NCBI GenBank assembly: GCA_030645675.1
Contig: JAUSLQ010000141.1
Coordinates: 1-38,873 of the forward strand
From: Actinomycetota bacterium
GTDB taxonomy: Bacteria > Actinomycetota > Acidimicrobiia > Acidimicrobiales > Ilumatobacteraceae
Length of the DNA stretch: 38,873 nucleotides
Reading direction: 5' to 3'
The stretch's first letter is position 1. The number at the start of each line of letters is the position of its first letter. The translations under genes and the position numbers were made by a program. This document shows, in pieces, positions 24,019-30,955 of the stretch. Under the pieces are notes generated by a model. It ran no database searches. It saw nothing but the letters and a program-made list of their open reading frames with translations, and was not told the DNA's origin.

Positions 24019-25056
24019 TCAGGTCAGGCGAATCGGTGAGTCCACCACAGCTCCAGTCGAGCGATTCACCCCGGCCAATCGGCGTCGGGCGTCGCGGGTG
24101 GCTTGCCTAAACGCTCGCTCGTCCGCGTATGCGCTCTCGGGGTGGTCGCGATTCCAGGACGCCATCTGTGCGTGCGTGGAATCTGACGCTGACTCAAGGC
24201 TGTGAATCGCCAGTTCGACCCCCACCGTCGACGGTCGGCGAACAGTCTGCCCTCTTGCCTCCGCTCGACGAGCGACATACTCGCCAACGACCAGATCAAG
24301 CGGAACGTCTGCGTCAGCGGTGAGCGAGATCCGATCAGCCGGCCCGACGACTGAAACGAGATCATCTCCCCGATCCTCGATTCGCGTGCCGGCTGAGGAC
24401 CGCAGAAGCACTGTCCACGGCGTAGTACCGGCGAGCACGAAGCTGGTGCCATCGGAGGGATACCAGTGATATCGCCTCTCCAGCTTCTCGGCGAGTAGTG
24501 CCAGCTCAAGCAGAGGAGAGTCGAGAGCAGGTACCACGGAGCGCGGTTCTCCAGCACCTGACTCATAGCAAACGACCAGGTACTCAACAGACAGCACCTT
24601 GTCGTCCGGATTACAGCGGAATGGCTTGCGGCCGTCGCTGATGACCACCTTGCGCATAGCGGGCACGCCGGTCGGTTGCCCTTCTATCCACCCTGGGATC
24701 TCTGACGGCTGGAGGAGTTCGCCGCGGAGGAGGTGAGTCTCACGGAACTCGACAACTTCGCTAAGCCCACCTGCCTCTTCGGCTGCAAGAAGGGATCGAC
24801 CCCACGCCCATCTCCGCAGATCCTCCGAGGGTTCAACACTCCCTAACACGCGGGCGTCCGGAATCTGAGTACCGGTCCTCTTGCGGCGGGAACGGTCGAT
24901 CAGATCCGCCAGATCGTCGGGGTGCTGCGATTGCACCCAGTGCGTTCCTTCGTCAAGCAGTCCTTCCCACTCCCTGCGCGTCGAGCCCGGCTGACCCGAA
25001 GATCTCAGCCGGTCATCGACGGCGGTGCGGAGTGACGAGAGTCGAAGGTTCGTCAT
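24019..25056 (-). CDS. Unknown cargo protein (345 aa) between integrase and Xis
   Basis: I do not recognise this protein. It has no signal peptide or membrane segment. It opens with a helical, Arg-rich region (DRSRRKRTG near residue 65) and continues with mixed strands and helices including AMRKVVISDGRKPFRC, VLSVEYLVVCYESG and a Trp/Tyr-rich RRYHWYPSDG. By eye its base composition is less GC-rich than the surrounding genes, hinting at recent acquisition. ATG 25056 lies only 18 bp from the divergent Xis ATG. TACTGT (minus strand, 25063-25068) six bases before the ATG suggests a leaderless mRNA. A self-contained, oppositely oriented gene in this slot fits accessory cargo such as phage defence, but nothing in the sequence proves that. 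Confidence 0.75.
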   Translation of the reverse strand: MTNLRLSSLRTAVDDRLRSSGQPGSTRREWEGLLDEGTHWVQSQHPDDLADLIDRSRRKRTGTQIPDARVLGSVEPSEDLRRWAWGRSLLAAEEAGGLSEVVEFRETHLLRGELLQPSEIPGWIEGQPTGVPAMRKVVISDGRKPFRCNPDDKVLSVEYLVVCYESGAGEPRSVVPALDSPLLELALLAEKLERRYHWYPSDGTSFVLAGTTPWTVLLRSSAGTRIEDRGDDLVSVVGPADRISLTADADVPLDLVVGEYVARRAEARGQTVRRPSTVGVELAIHSLESASDSTHAQMASWNRDHPESAYADERAFRQATRDARRRLAGVNRSTGAVVDSPIRLT

Positions 25057-25062
25057 ACCCGC

Positions 25063-25068
25063 ACAGTA
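25063..25068 (-). promoter_or_regulatory. Candidate -10 of the cargo gene, overlapping the Xis start region
   Basis: TACTGT on the minus strand, 6 nt before ATG 25056. Because the divergent Xis ATG is at 25075, the cargo promoter must extend into the Xis coding region, so the two transcripts could interfere. Confidence 0.4.
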
Positions 25069-25074
25069 GTGAAC

Positions 25075-25278
25075 ATGAGCGACACTCAGCAAACATCCGC
25101 AGTGGAACGACTGGCGTACTCACCGAGCGAGGCCTGCAGCGCGATCGGCGTGGGTCGGACATTCCTCTACTCCCTGCTCGACTCCGGACAGTTGGCGTCA
25201 ATCAGGGTTGGCAGGCGACGCCTGATCCCGCGGGAGGCATTGGATCGCCTCCTCGCCAGCGGTGGTGATGCCGCATGA
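25075..25278 (+). CDS. Excisionase-like HTH protein
   Basis: A 67-residue protein with a winged-helix HTH_17 pattern: LAYSPSEACSAIGVGRTFLYSLLDSGQLASIRVGRRRLIPREALDRLL. This is the usual form of actinobacterial excisionase (Xis) proteins, which bend DNA and direct the integrase towards excision. ATG 25075 or the GTG two codons earlier (25069) may be the start; no ribosome binding site is seen. It opens a rightward chain of eleven genes, overlapping the next by 4 nt, so excision control and the later genes are on one message. A repressor role is also possible. Confidence 0.8.
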   Translation: MSDTQQTSAVERLAYSPSEACSAIGVGRTFLYSLLDSGQLASIRVGRRRLIPREALDRLLASGGDAA

Positions 25279-25520
25279 GGCCCCCGGACGAGATACGCCG
25301 CCCCGGCGGGGGCGGCGCACTCAAGATCACTGGGCAGGTGGTCGGTGAGGCTGAGATTACCAGAGATGGTGCAAATGCCCCAACATGCCCGTTGGTCTGC
25401 GGCGGGCGCGAGGGCTGCACGTGGCAGTGTCCGATCAGCCTCAGCGATGCCCTGGCCGAGGTGCGCGACGGCCTTCAGGCTGCGGCCTCGGCGCCGATCC
25501 TGCGGTTGGTGAAGTCATGA
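25275..25520 (+). CDS. Small four-cysteine protein (81 aa)
   Basis: An unrecognised 81-residue protein. Cys38, Cys42, Cys48 and Cys52 (TCPLVCGGREGCTWQC) are spaced to hold a metal such as zinc, and an alanine-rich helix follows. The ATG overlaps the Xis-like stop (ATGA), and its own stop overlaps the next start. Real coding is supported by this chained overlap. Such small Cys-rich proteins are common in actinophage early regions, but no role is known. Confidence 0.7.
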   Translation: MRPPDEIRRPGGGGALKITGQVVGEAEITRDGANAPTCPLVCGGREGCTWQCPISLSDALAEVRDGLQAAASAPILRLVKS

Positions 25521-25960
25521 TGCCGCCCGGGCCATGTTGGCGGTGCGGCGGCCCCGGCGCGCGTTCGGTGGGCATAAGGGCGTACTGCGGGGCTCATCTG
25601 GCGGAGCTGTTCGCCACGTTCGACCCTGCCCTATGGGCGACCAACGGCGTTGGCTTGCCCTGTGGCCGTCTGCGCCCCGAGTTGGGGTCAGCGGTGGAGG
25701 ATCTCGTTTGCGTGGCCTGTGGGGCCACCTGGGCCGGCCTGGCGGGCGAACGGTGCCAGTGGTGCCGCGCACACCGTGAACGGATCATCGCCCATCAGCG
25801 GGCGATGCTGCTCACTGTTCCTGAGGTGGCCGAGGGCGACGAGGTAGACCGCGTGCTGACCGCGTGGGGCGAACGGCTGCGCCTCGCGGTCGACGCCGGC
25901 ATCGTCACCCGCGACGAGGCGACGCGGGTGTGGCGTCGGGCGGTGTCCCTTGCCGCGTGA
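25517..25960 (+). CDS. Zinc-ribbon-like protein (147 aa)
   Basis: It has two Cys-rich knuckle pairs: CWRC (Cys7, Cys10) with YCGAH (Cys24), and CVACG with CQWCRAH further on, so two metal sites are likely. A helical C-terminal domain (DEVDRVLTAWGERLRLAVDAGIVTRDEATRVWRRAV) follows. The start ATG overlaps the previous stop by ATGA, which decides it against the longer in-frame ORF. It ends 11 nt inside the ATPase gene. A DNA-binding or primase-accessory role would fit its place before the RepA-like gene, but this is inference. Confidence 0.7.
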   Translation: MMPPGPCWRCGGPGARSVGIRAYCGAHLAELFATFDPALWATNGVGLPCGRLRPELGSAVEDLVCVACGATWAGLAGERCQWCRAHRERIIAHQRAMLLTVPEVAEGDEVDRVLTAWGERLRLAVDAGIVTRDEATRVWRRAVSLAA

Positions 25961-26966
25961 CCTCAACTTCACCACCATCCCACCCGCGGCCAGACACCCC
26001 CGGCACGGACCGTCAGCACCGCCGACCGATGACGGGTACCAGTTGCTGCAGGTGGTCGACTGGGCAGAGGTGTTCACCCGCCCGCCGGTCGACGCGATCG
26101 TTGACGGCCTGCTGATCCCGGGGCGGTGGACCGCGCTCGTTGCGCCCGCCAAGGCCGGGAAGTCGACGCTGGCGCTACACATCGCGCACACCCTCGCTCG
26201 CGGCATAGACCCGTTCACAGGGGTCAGGCGTGCCCCGGTGACGGTGCTCTACATCGACGGCGAGATGGGCGAACTGGACGTGCACGAACGGGTCGTCGCG
26301 CTCGACCTGACCCCCACGGACCTCGTGCGCCTGCACTACACCGATCGACCCCCCAAGGGCGACACCGCACCGGGTGGCATCGCGGTGGAGTCCACCGTCC
26401 GCGCCCTCGGAGTCGAGGTGGTGATCCTCGACGGACTCAACGCACTGATCAGCGGCGCCGAGAACGACGACCTCCCTTGGCGCAACCTCTACGAACTGAC
26501 CATCGCCCCACTGAAGAGCGCCGGCTGCGCGGTGCTGTCCAGCGACAACACCGGCCACGTGGAAACACACCGCGGCCGAGGGTCAAGCGTGAAGCTCGAC
26601 AAGGCCGACGCGGTGACCGAGGTGAAACGCACCGACTCAGGCGTGAGGCTGCTGACACCCCGCCCGCGGTGCGCCGCGTACGCCCGCGAGATCGTGCTCG
26701 CGATCGACGGCGCCGAGGGCGACCGGCCGATCACCTACCGCCACGCGCTGCACTCATGGCCTGACGGCACACACACCGCGGTCGCGCTGCTCGACCGCCT
26801 CGGCGTGCCCCGCAACGCAGGCCGACCCGCCGCGCTCGCAGCCCTCAAGGCCGCGGGTGAAGGGGTCCGAACCGAGGTGCTCGCAGCCGCGATCAGGTAC
26901 CGAAAATCGGCGGGAACACCCCCGGGAACACCCCCTCCGGAACAGTTGGAGGGAACAGCCGAATGA
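25950..26966 (+). CDS. RepA/AAA_25-like hexameric ATPase (candidate replication helicase)
   Basis: A 338-residue RecA-fold ATPase. Walker A is VAPAKAGKST (about 64-73), VLYIDGEMGELDVHERV is the DGEM segment typical of RSF1010 RepA and AAA_25 proteins, and Walker B is VVILDGLNAL (about 157-166). Sensor-like SSDNTGH follows. In plasmids and mobile elements such proteins unwind the origin or load replication factors. TTG 25950 is the best start, since no ATG or GTG fits before the conserved part and it overlaps the upstream gene by 11 nt. The 3' end carries repeated GGGAACA motifs that continue into the next gene, as if the origin were embedded here. No primase domain is visible. Confidence 0.8.
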   Translation: MPRDLNFTTIPPAARHPRHGPSAPPTDDGYQLLQVVDWAEVFTRPPVDAIVDGLLIPGRWTALVAPAKAGKSTLALHIAHTLARGIDPFTGVRRAPVTVLYIDGEMGELDVHERVVALDLTPTDLVRLHYTDRPPKGDTAPGGIAVESTVRALGVEVVILDGLNALISGAENDDLPWRNLYELTIAPLKSAGCAVLSSDNTGHVETHRGRGSSVKLDKADAVTEVKRTDSGVRLLTPRPRCAAYAREIVLAIDGAEGDRPITYRHALHSWPDGTHTAVALLDRLGVPRNAGRPAALAALKAAGEGVRTEVLAAAIRYRKSAGTPPGTPPPEQLEGTAE

Positions 26967-27073
26967 ATACCCCCTCTGACCTGGCAGGGAACAGCTACGG
27001 GAACAGCGCGGAACAGCCGCCCCGGCCAACTGGGAACAGTTGGGGGTGTGTACGTAGTACACCCCCTGTTCCC
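26912..27073. repeat. GGGAACA motif array (iteron-like, candidate replication origin)
   Basis: GGGAACA occurs at 26912, 26924, 26951, 26987, 26999 and 27032. One-base variants (CGGAACA) occur at 26938 and 27009, and an inverted copy (TGTTCCC) at 27067. Many spacings are 12-14 bp. The motif falls in different codon phases and spans two genes, so the protein sequence does not explain it. Its place at the end of the RepA-like gene fits plasmid- or phage-type iterons. Confidence 0.55.
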
Positions 27074-27208
27074 CAGGCCCGACCGCGCAGGCCGGGGGGT
27101 GGCCGGATTTCAGAGGCGACGCCACGAGTGAGCACGACGGCGCTCGGTGCCCGTTCTCTCTCTATTCGCTCTCAGGTTTCCGACCCACGACGTGGAGACG
27201 ACCTGTGA
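26963..27208 (+). CDS. Short Pro/Gly/Ser-rich hypothetical protein (81 aa)
   Basis: Unrecognised and low in complexity (GNSYGNSAEQPPRPTGNSWG). The ATG overlaps the ATPase stop (ATGA) and its stop overlaps the next GTG (GTGA), which supports translation. The first third overlaps the GGGAACA array, so the protein may be secondary to the DNA element. Function unknown. Confidence 0.5.
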   Translation: MNTPSDLAGNSYGNSAEQPPRPTGNSWGCVRSTPPVPQARPRRPGGGRISEATPRVSTTALGARSLSIRSQVSDPRRGDDL

Positions 27209-27534
27209 AGCCGGCGCATCATCAGGGCCGGTTCGACGGCGACGCGCGGCGCGTGCGGCAGACGGCCAACAGCACCCCTCTGGCGGTCTGCTGGCGGTGT
27301 GGTCGCACGCTGCGCGAGCACCCTGCAGCGAAGTCGGGCAAGCCGCAGGTCTGGACGGCCGGCCACACGGTCGACGGCGACCCGAACGCGCGGCCCTGGC
27401 TGAACGTCACCCGCCAACCCCCGGCCGGTAGCTGGCTGGCCCCAGAGGCATCCGGGTGCAACTTCGCGGCCGGCGCTCGACGCACGAACGCGTGGCGCGG
27501 CAACCCGCATTCGCAGCAGTGGTTCAGCACGTGA
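27205..27534 (+). CDS. HNH endonuclease-like protein
   Basis: A 109-residue protein with an HNH-type zinc arrangement: CWRC (Cys29, Cys32), a WTAGHTVDGD segment with the central His54 where HNH proteins have DHxxP, and SGCNFAAG with Cys85-Asn86 and nearby basic residues. HNH proteins of this size often lie beside terminase genes and help DNA packaging, but no terminase is present here. GTG 27205 overlaps the preceding stop, with GGAG upstream. The HNH core is divergent, so nuclease activity is uncertain. Confidence 0.65.
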   Translation: MKPAHHQGRFDGDARRVRQTANSTPLAVCWRCGRTLREHPAAKSGKPQVWTAGHTVDGDPNARPWLNVTRQPPAGSWLAPEASGCNFAAGARRTNAWRGNPHSQQWFST

Positions 27535-27908
27535 TCGTCGTTGGTCCGGTCGATCCGTTGTTGGTCAGGCATCTGCAGCGGGCGTTGTCGTCGCACTTCC
27601 GCTGGTGCCGGGAGCAGGGGGTCGCGGTCCCGGCTGAGCTGCGCGGGTTGTTCGACGCGTTGGCCAGCGACGGCCAGCGACGGCCAACGGGTGCGCGGTC
27701 GGGCGAGTCGGGTGATGATGCGGCCATGTTGCTGGCACTCACCTACGACCAGGCCGCTGGCCGGCTGGGTGTGTCGTCGCGCACGGTCCGCCGGCTGGTC
27801 GCCGCCGGTTCGTTGCCGTCGGTGATGGTCGGTGGGCTGCCACGAGTGAGGGCGGCAGACCTTGCCGCCTATGTCGAAGGGATGGAGGTTCGGTGCGCCG
27901 GGAACTGA
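27531..27908 (+). CDS. HTH DNA-binding protein (125 aa)
   Basis: The C-terminal half is a MerR/excisionase-like helix-turn-helix (LTYDQAAGRLGVSSRTVRRLVAAGSLPSVMVGGLPRVRAADLAAYV). The N-terminal half (DPLLVRHLQRALSSHFRWCREQGVAVPAELRGLFDAL) is helical. The GTG start overlaps the HNH stop, and the gene runs 16 nt into the protease gene. Its place between HNH and capsid-protease genes is where phages keep a small terminase, so it could be a packaging-recognition protein. It could also be a regulator or a second Xis. Confidence 0.65.
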   Translation: MIVVGPVDPLLVRHLQRALSSHFRWCREQGVAVPAELRGLFDALASDGQRRPTGARSGESGDDAAMLLALTYDQAAGRLGVSSRTVRRLVAAGSLPSVMVGGLPRVRAADLAAYVEGMEVRCAGN

Positions 27909-28507
27909 AGCATTTCAAGTCGGTCGATCTGGGCGACAACGGTGAGGTTGGGGCGGTGTTCTCGACGTTCAACGTGGTCGACCTCGATGACGACATCGTG
28001 CTGGGCGGTGCGATGGCCAACGGCCAGCGAGTCGCGATCTCCGCGTGGGGTCACGGGTCGTGGGAACCGGGCTTGCCGCCGATCGGCATAGGCGTGGTCC
28101 GCGTCACTGCCGATGAGGCGGTGATGAAGGGTCGGTTCTTCCTCGACACCGCGGCCGGGCACGACACGTTCGTCGCGGTCAAGGAACTGCACAAGCACGG
28201 CCTTGGCGAGTGGTCGTACTCGCTGCACGATGTGACCTCGACCCGTCAGACGATCAACGGGCGCCCGGTGCGCGTGATCTCGTCGGTGACCATCGCGGAG
28301 GTATCGCCCGTGATGCGGGGCGCGTCGATGAACACGCGCACCCTGTCGGCCAAGGATCTGGCGGTGATCGACCAGGCCCGCGAGACGCTCGACGGGTTGA
28401 GCGCCGCCGACCGCGCCGAGCTGGAAGCGATCCGTAAGCGTTCCGACGCCGTGTATGCCGACCTGATGCGCGCGGAGTTCGCCAAGTTCCAGAGGAACAG
28501 CCGATGA
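27893..28507 (+). CDS. HK97-type prohead protease (S78 family)
   Basis: A 204-residue capsid-maturation protease. In HK97-like phages it sits inside the procapsid and cuts the delta domain of the major capsid protein. The pattern FSTFNVVDLDDDIVLGGAM, AWGHGSW with the catalytic His54, FFLDTAAGHDTF, GEWSYSL with the catalytic Ser108, then AEVSPVMRGASMNTRTL (acidic partner near Glu136) fits actinophage members well. The C-terminal 50 residues are a charged helix. GTG 27893 is used. No major capsid protein follows. It may process a helper phage's capsid, or be left over from a lost capsid operon. All visible active-site residues are kept, which argues against decay. Confidence 0.85.
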   Translation: MRRELKHFKSVDLGDNGEVGAVFSTFNVVDLDDDIVLGGAMANGQRVAISAWGHGSWEPGLPPIGIGVVRVTADEAVMKGRFFLDTAAGHDTFVAVKELHKHGLGEWSYSLHDVTSTRQTINGRPVRVISSVTIAEVSPVMRGASMNTRTLSAKDLAVIDQARETLDGLSAADRAELEAIRKRSDAVYADLMRAEFAKFQRNSR

Positions 28508-28788
28508 TCTGCTCGACCGCCGCCCCGCCCGCCGCGGCACTCGCCGCGGAGATCACGGTGCACCTGACCGCGCACGCCTACCAGCGGCCCGCGCCGCGGA
28601 TCATGTGGTGCACCCCTGAGACGCCCGCAGAGGCCGCCTACGTCGACTGCTGGGGCGTTCGCGACTGGCCGGCAGCCGATGTGCCGCTGGCGTCATTCGA
28701 CGCGCTGGGCCGGTTGTGGCTGCGTGCCGATCGCCTCGACGACCTGACCCCCGAACTCGTCGCCGGCCTCATCGCCGGCACCAACTGA
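28504..28788 (+). CDS. Hypothetical protein (94 aa)
   Basis: Unrecognised. An alanine-rich N-terminal helix is followed by a compact Trp-containing domain (MWCTPETPAEAAYVDCWGVRDW) and an acidic C-terminal helix. The ATG overlaps the protease stop (ATGA). It has no membrane segment or signal peptide. Its position directly after the protease is where a capsid or scaffold gene would be expected, but it is far too short for either. Confidence 0.65.
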   Translation: MICSTAAPPAAALAAEITVHLTAHAYQRPAPRIMWCTPETPAEAAYVDCWGVRDWPAADVPLASFDALGRLWLRADRLDDLTPELVAGLIAGTN

Positions 28789-28802
28789 AAGGACACCCCC
28801 CG

Positions 28803-28940
28803 ATGCTGCACGATCCCCCGAGCAACAAGGCCGTCCACCCGGCCCGCGGCAAAGACCGCCCGCGCACCAAGGACATCAAGCCCGCTCCCACCCCGACCAC
28901 GGACACCGAGCAGATCGAAGGCGGTAGCGATGCTGCGTAA
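28803..28940 (+). CDS. Very small Pro/Lys-rich protein (45 aa)
   Basis: A basic, disordered 45-residue peptide (MLHDPPSNKAVHPARGKDRP, then a Pro/Thr-rich stretch ending in SDAA). AAAGGA lies upstream of ATG 28803, and the gene overlaps the next by 11 nt. Coding is supported by the site and the overlap only. Function unknown. Confidence 0.5.
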   Translation: MLHDPPSNKAVHPARGKDRPRTKDIKPAPTPTTDTEQIEGGSDAA

Positions 28941-29520
28941 GCCGGAGAACAAGGCCGCGGACACCCCCGAGGACGACACCCGCGACCGGGGCGCGGAGAT
29001 GTACCCCGCCGACGATGGTTGGCGACCCGTGTTCGACCGCTTCGGCCGCCGCTACGGCTTCTACCACGACAGCCACGGGCTCAAGGACGACCCCGACGTG
29101 CCCCGGTTCTTCCAACCATCACCCGACCCGATCAGCCTCGCGGTGTTCGCCTCCGATGAGGTGATCAAGGCGAAAGCCGCGGCCGACGCCGAGCGGCTCG
29201 AGGTTGAAGCGAAGCGGGCCGAGTGGGAACAGGCCATCGCACGCGAAGCAACCCTGAGCGTGTTCGTCCAGAGCGCACGGATGATCGAACGGCCACCGGG
29301 CAGCAGCAAGTACCTGTACCTGTTCCCGGACGGAACCGAGCTCACCCCGGACGACCTGCGTGCAAGGCGCCACAGGCTCAATGACGCCACCACCGACGCC
29401 TGGCGCGACTACGAGCGCGCCGAGGCCGAGTTCGCACGCATCAACGCCGACCACCACCAGGCAACCATGCGCGTCCGCGACCGACTCGTCGCCCAGCCGG
29501 CGGGCCGCAAGAGCCGCTGA
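28930..29520 (+). CDS. Hypothetical coiled-coil protein (196 aa), last gene of the chain
   Basis: Unrecognised. A charged N terminus leads into a compact aromatic region (FDRFGRRYGFYHDSHG), then a long helix (KAKAAADAERLEVEAKRAEWEQAIARE), and a second helical part after YLYLFPDGTELTPDDLRAR (DAWRDYERAEAEFARINADHH). The coiled-coil form would suit a scaffold-like or structural phage protein, which is inference. GAAGG precedes ATG 28930. No clear hairpin follows in the next 120 nt. Confidence 0.7.
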   Translation: MLRKPENKAADTPEDDTRDRGAEMYPADDGWRPVFDRFGRRYGFYHDSHGLKDDPDVPRFFQPSPDPISLAVFASDEVIKAKAAADAERLEVEAKRAEWEQAIAREATLSVFVQSARMIERPPGSSKYLYLFPDGTELTPDDLRARRHRLNDATTDAWRDYERAEAEFARINADHHQATMRVRDRLVAQPAGRKSR

Positions 29521-29632
29521 GGGGCCCTACGCATCCGCAGGACTGGCGACACCTGGCAGTGTTCGCGGGAGCGACCCTGTCATCTTGAGCTGAAATCGGG
29601 GCCGCTGGACCGTCGAAACGTGGCGGAGACCG

Positions 29633-29638
29633 TAGTGT
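29633..29638 (+). promoter_or_regulatory. Candidate -10 of the HicA-like gene
   Basis: TAGTGT fits TANNNT and lies 6 nt before GTG 29645, which supports that start and a leaderless mRNA independent of the upstream chain. Confidence 0.45.
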
Positions 29639-29644
29639 CCTCAC

Positions 29645-29878
29645 GTGCACTTCCCCTCTATGAAGGCCGGAGATCTGTTCGCGGTGCTTCAGCGTGCTCC
29701 CCTGCGGTACGAAGTCACGCGGACCTCCGGCAGCCACAGGCGGATGGAGTCCGCTGGGGGCTACCCGCCACTGACATTCGCTTTTCACGCGACGCAGACT
29801 CTTCCTCCAGGGCTCGTGCGAAAGGTGCTGGTCAAGGACGTTGGCCTCACCGTCGATGAGGCAAGGGCGCTACTCTGA
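29645..29878 (+). CDS. hicA: HicA-like mRNA interferase toxin
   Basis: A 77-residue protein with the HicA double-stranded-RNA-binding-like fold: KAGDLFAVLQ helix, TRTSGSHRRM with the catalytic-type His31, LTFAFHATQTLPPGLVRKVL, and VGLTVDEARALL. These line up with the family from end to end. HicA cuts mRNA and is held in check by HicB. GTG 29645 follows a -10-like box; ATG 29660 is five codons later and gives the more usual N terminus. The partner lies 67 nt downstream. It is probably a stability or defence module of the element. Confidence 0.78.
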   Translation: MHFPSMKAGDLFAVLQRAPLRYEVTRTSGSHRRMESAGGYPPLTFAFHATQTLPPGLVRKVLVKDVGLTVDEARALL

Positions 29879-29945
29879 TCCCATCCGCGTGCGCTACCCT
29901 TTCGTAGCACGTGTGTGGTCGTCGAGGCAGGAGACCAGGTTCACC

Positions 29946-30257
29946 ATGACAGCGATTACGTATCATGCAGAGGTAGCTGACGGGGTTTTCTGCGTCTGGG
30001 CCGAGAGCGATGACATTCCCGGTTTTTCAGCGGCAGCAGACGGCCTAGAAGGGGCGCGGCAGCTCGTGTGGGAGTTTCTTGAGGCAGAAGGCCTGACGGA
30101 CTCCGTCATCGAGCGACTCAGTGACAAGACCGACGCCGGTCTACACCTCTGGTTCGTCGGCGGCGACGATGTCTTCCTGACGGCGATGTCGGCCCCGCGT
30201 CCCCCGCGTCAGCCAATCCGTTGCGAAGAGATTCACGTGTTGAGCAGTGCCGGCTGA
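29946..30257 (+). CDS. HicB-like antitoxin lacking a visible DNA-binding domain
   Basis: A 103-residue protein. The N-terminal part (YHAEVADGVFCVWAESDDIPGFSAAADGLEGARQLVWEFL) matches the partial RNase-H-like fold of HicB/DUF1902 antitoxins. The usual C-terminal HTH or ribbon-helix-helix is missing and is replaced by a short tail with a Pro/Arg-rich stretch. ATG 29946 has AGGAG about 13 nt upstream. A 5-bp inverted repeat GCTAC-N6-GTAGC (29893-29908) in the gap might be an operator. It overlaps the next gene by 11 nt, so antitoxin and DUF6941-like protein are likely co-translated. Confidence 0.7.
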   Translation: MTAITYHAEVADGVFCVWAESDDIPGFSAAADGLEGARQLVWEFLEAEGLTDSVIERLSDKTDAGLHLWFVGGDDVFLTAMSAPRPPRQPIRCEEIHVLSSAG

Positions 30258-30675
30258 CGAGTCCGGCGTCCGCCTGCAAGCACTCCTGCTAGCTGACTAC
30301 GCGAACATCAGAGAAGGAATGCTGAACGTAGTGAGTTCGGGCGTGGCCCGAGTCACCGCCCATGCGTACCCGGCACACCTTCCGCTCTACGTAGCGATTC
30401 AGCTCTTCATCCCGGCTAGCGCCCTGAACAGGCTGCACTCCGGTTGCATGTCGGTGAAGTACAACGACGGGGAGTCCATCGGTAGGGCTGAGTTTGCAGT
30501 CAGCGCGTCCGGCGTTGATGACCTTCACCCTGGCGAGGCCGTCTACTTTCCCGCTGTCATACCCCTTCACCCCCTGCCGTTTCACCACACTGGGGAGATC
30601 GATGTCAACATCGATATCAACGGATCGCACAACGGCTCCGTGACGTTCTGGCTCGTCGACGGGGCATCTGAGTGA
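30247..30675 (+). CDS. DUF6941-like protein
   Basis: A 142-residue beta-rich protein. LLLADYANIREGMLNVVSSGVARV and the following HLPLYVAIQLFIPASALNRLHSG, then strands ending in INGSHNGSVTFWLVDG, resemble the DUF6941 pattern as I know it. Family function is not established. GTG 30247 overlaps the HicB-like gene by 11 nt. It ends 21 nt before a strong terminator. The overlap suggests it belongs with the toxin-antitoxin pair and may be a third component, or it may be an independent cargo gene. Confidence 0.6.
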   Translation: MPADESGVRLQALLLADYANIREGMLNVVSSGVARVTAHAYPAHLPLYVAIQLFIPASALNRLHSGCMSVKYNDGESIGRAEFAVSASGVDDLHPGEAVYFPAVIPLHPLPFHHTGEIDVNIDINGSHNGSVTFWLVDGASE

Positions 30676-30696
30676 GGTTGCCGATCGAACACTGAG

Positions 30697-30744
30697 GACG
30701 CGCAACGGCCCCGCCACCCGAAGGCAGCGGGGCCGTTGCGCGTC
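30697..30744. terminator. Strong bidirectional hairpin
   Basis: A perfect 18-bp stem (30697-30714 with 30727-30744) and a 12-nt loop close the rightward cargo block. The hairpin reaches into the stop of the convergent gene at 30743. Confidence 0.8.
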
Positions 30745-30955
30745 ACGCCACGGGCGTCGTTGGTCCTGTCGGTGGCCTCGGCCGGAACTCCAGCACCGTT
30801 GCCCCAATTGGGGAACCAATTGGTTCCATCCCGACCGAGCGCAGTGGCACCACCGGGCGCAGCGGTGCGAGCATCTCGTCAAGCGCGGCGTCCACCCGGC
30901 GAATCTCAGCCCTGATGCGCTCGCGTTCGATCGCTGCGTCATCCACGGTTGCCAC
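30743..30955 (-). CDS. Small coiled-coil protein (70 aa), right end of element
   Basis: Unrecognised. An N-terminal charged helix (ERERIRAEIRRVDAALDEML) is followed by a Pro-rich tail containing GATVLEFRPRPP. The GTG start at 30955 overlaps the end of the upstream gene by 17 nt, with AAGG a few bases before it. The ATVLxF-basic tail also occurs at the end of the upstream protein. Function unknown. Confidence 0.6.
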   Translation of the reverse strand: MATVDDAAIERERIRAEIRRVDAALDEMLAPLRPVVPLRSVGMEPIGSPIGATVLEFRPRPPTGPTTPVA

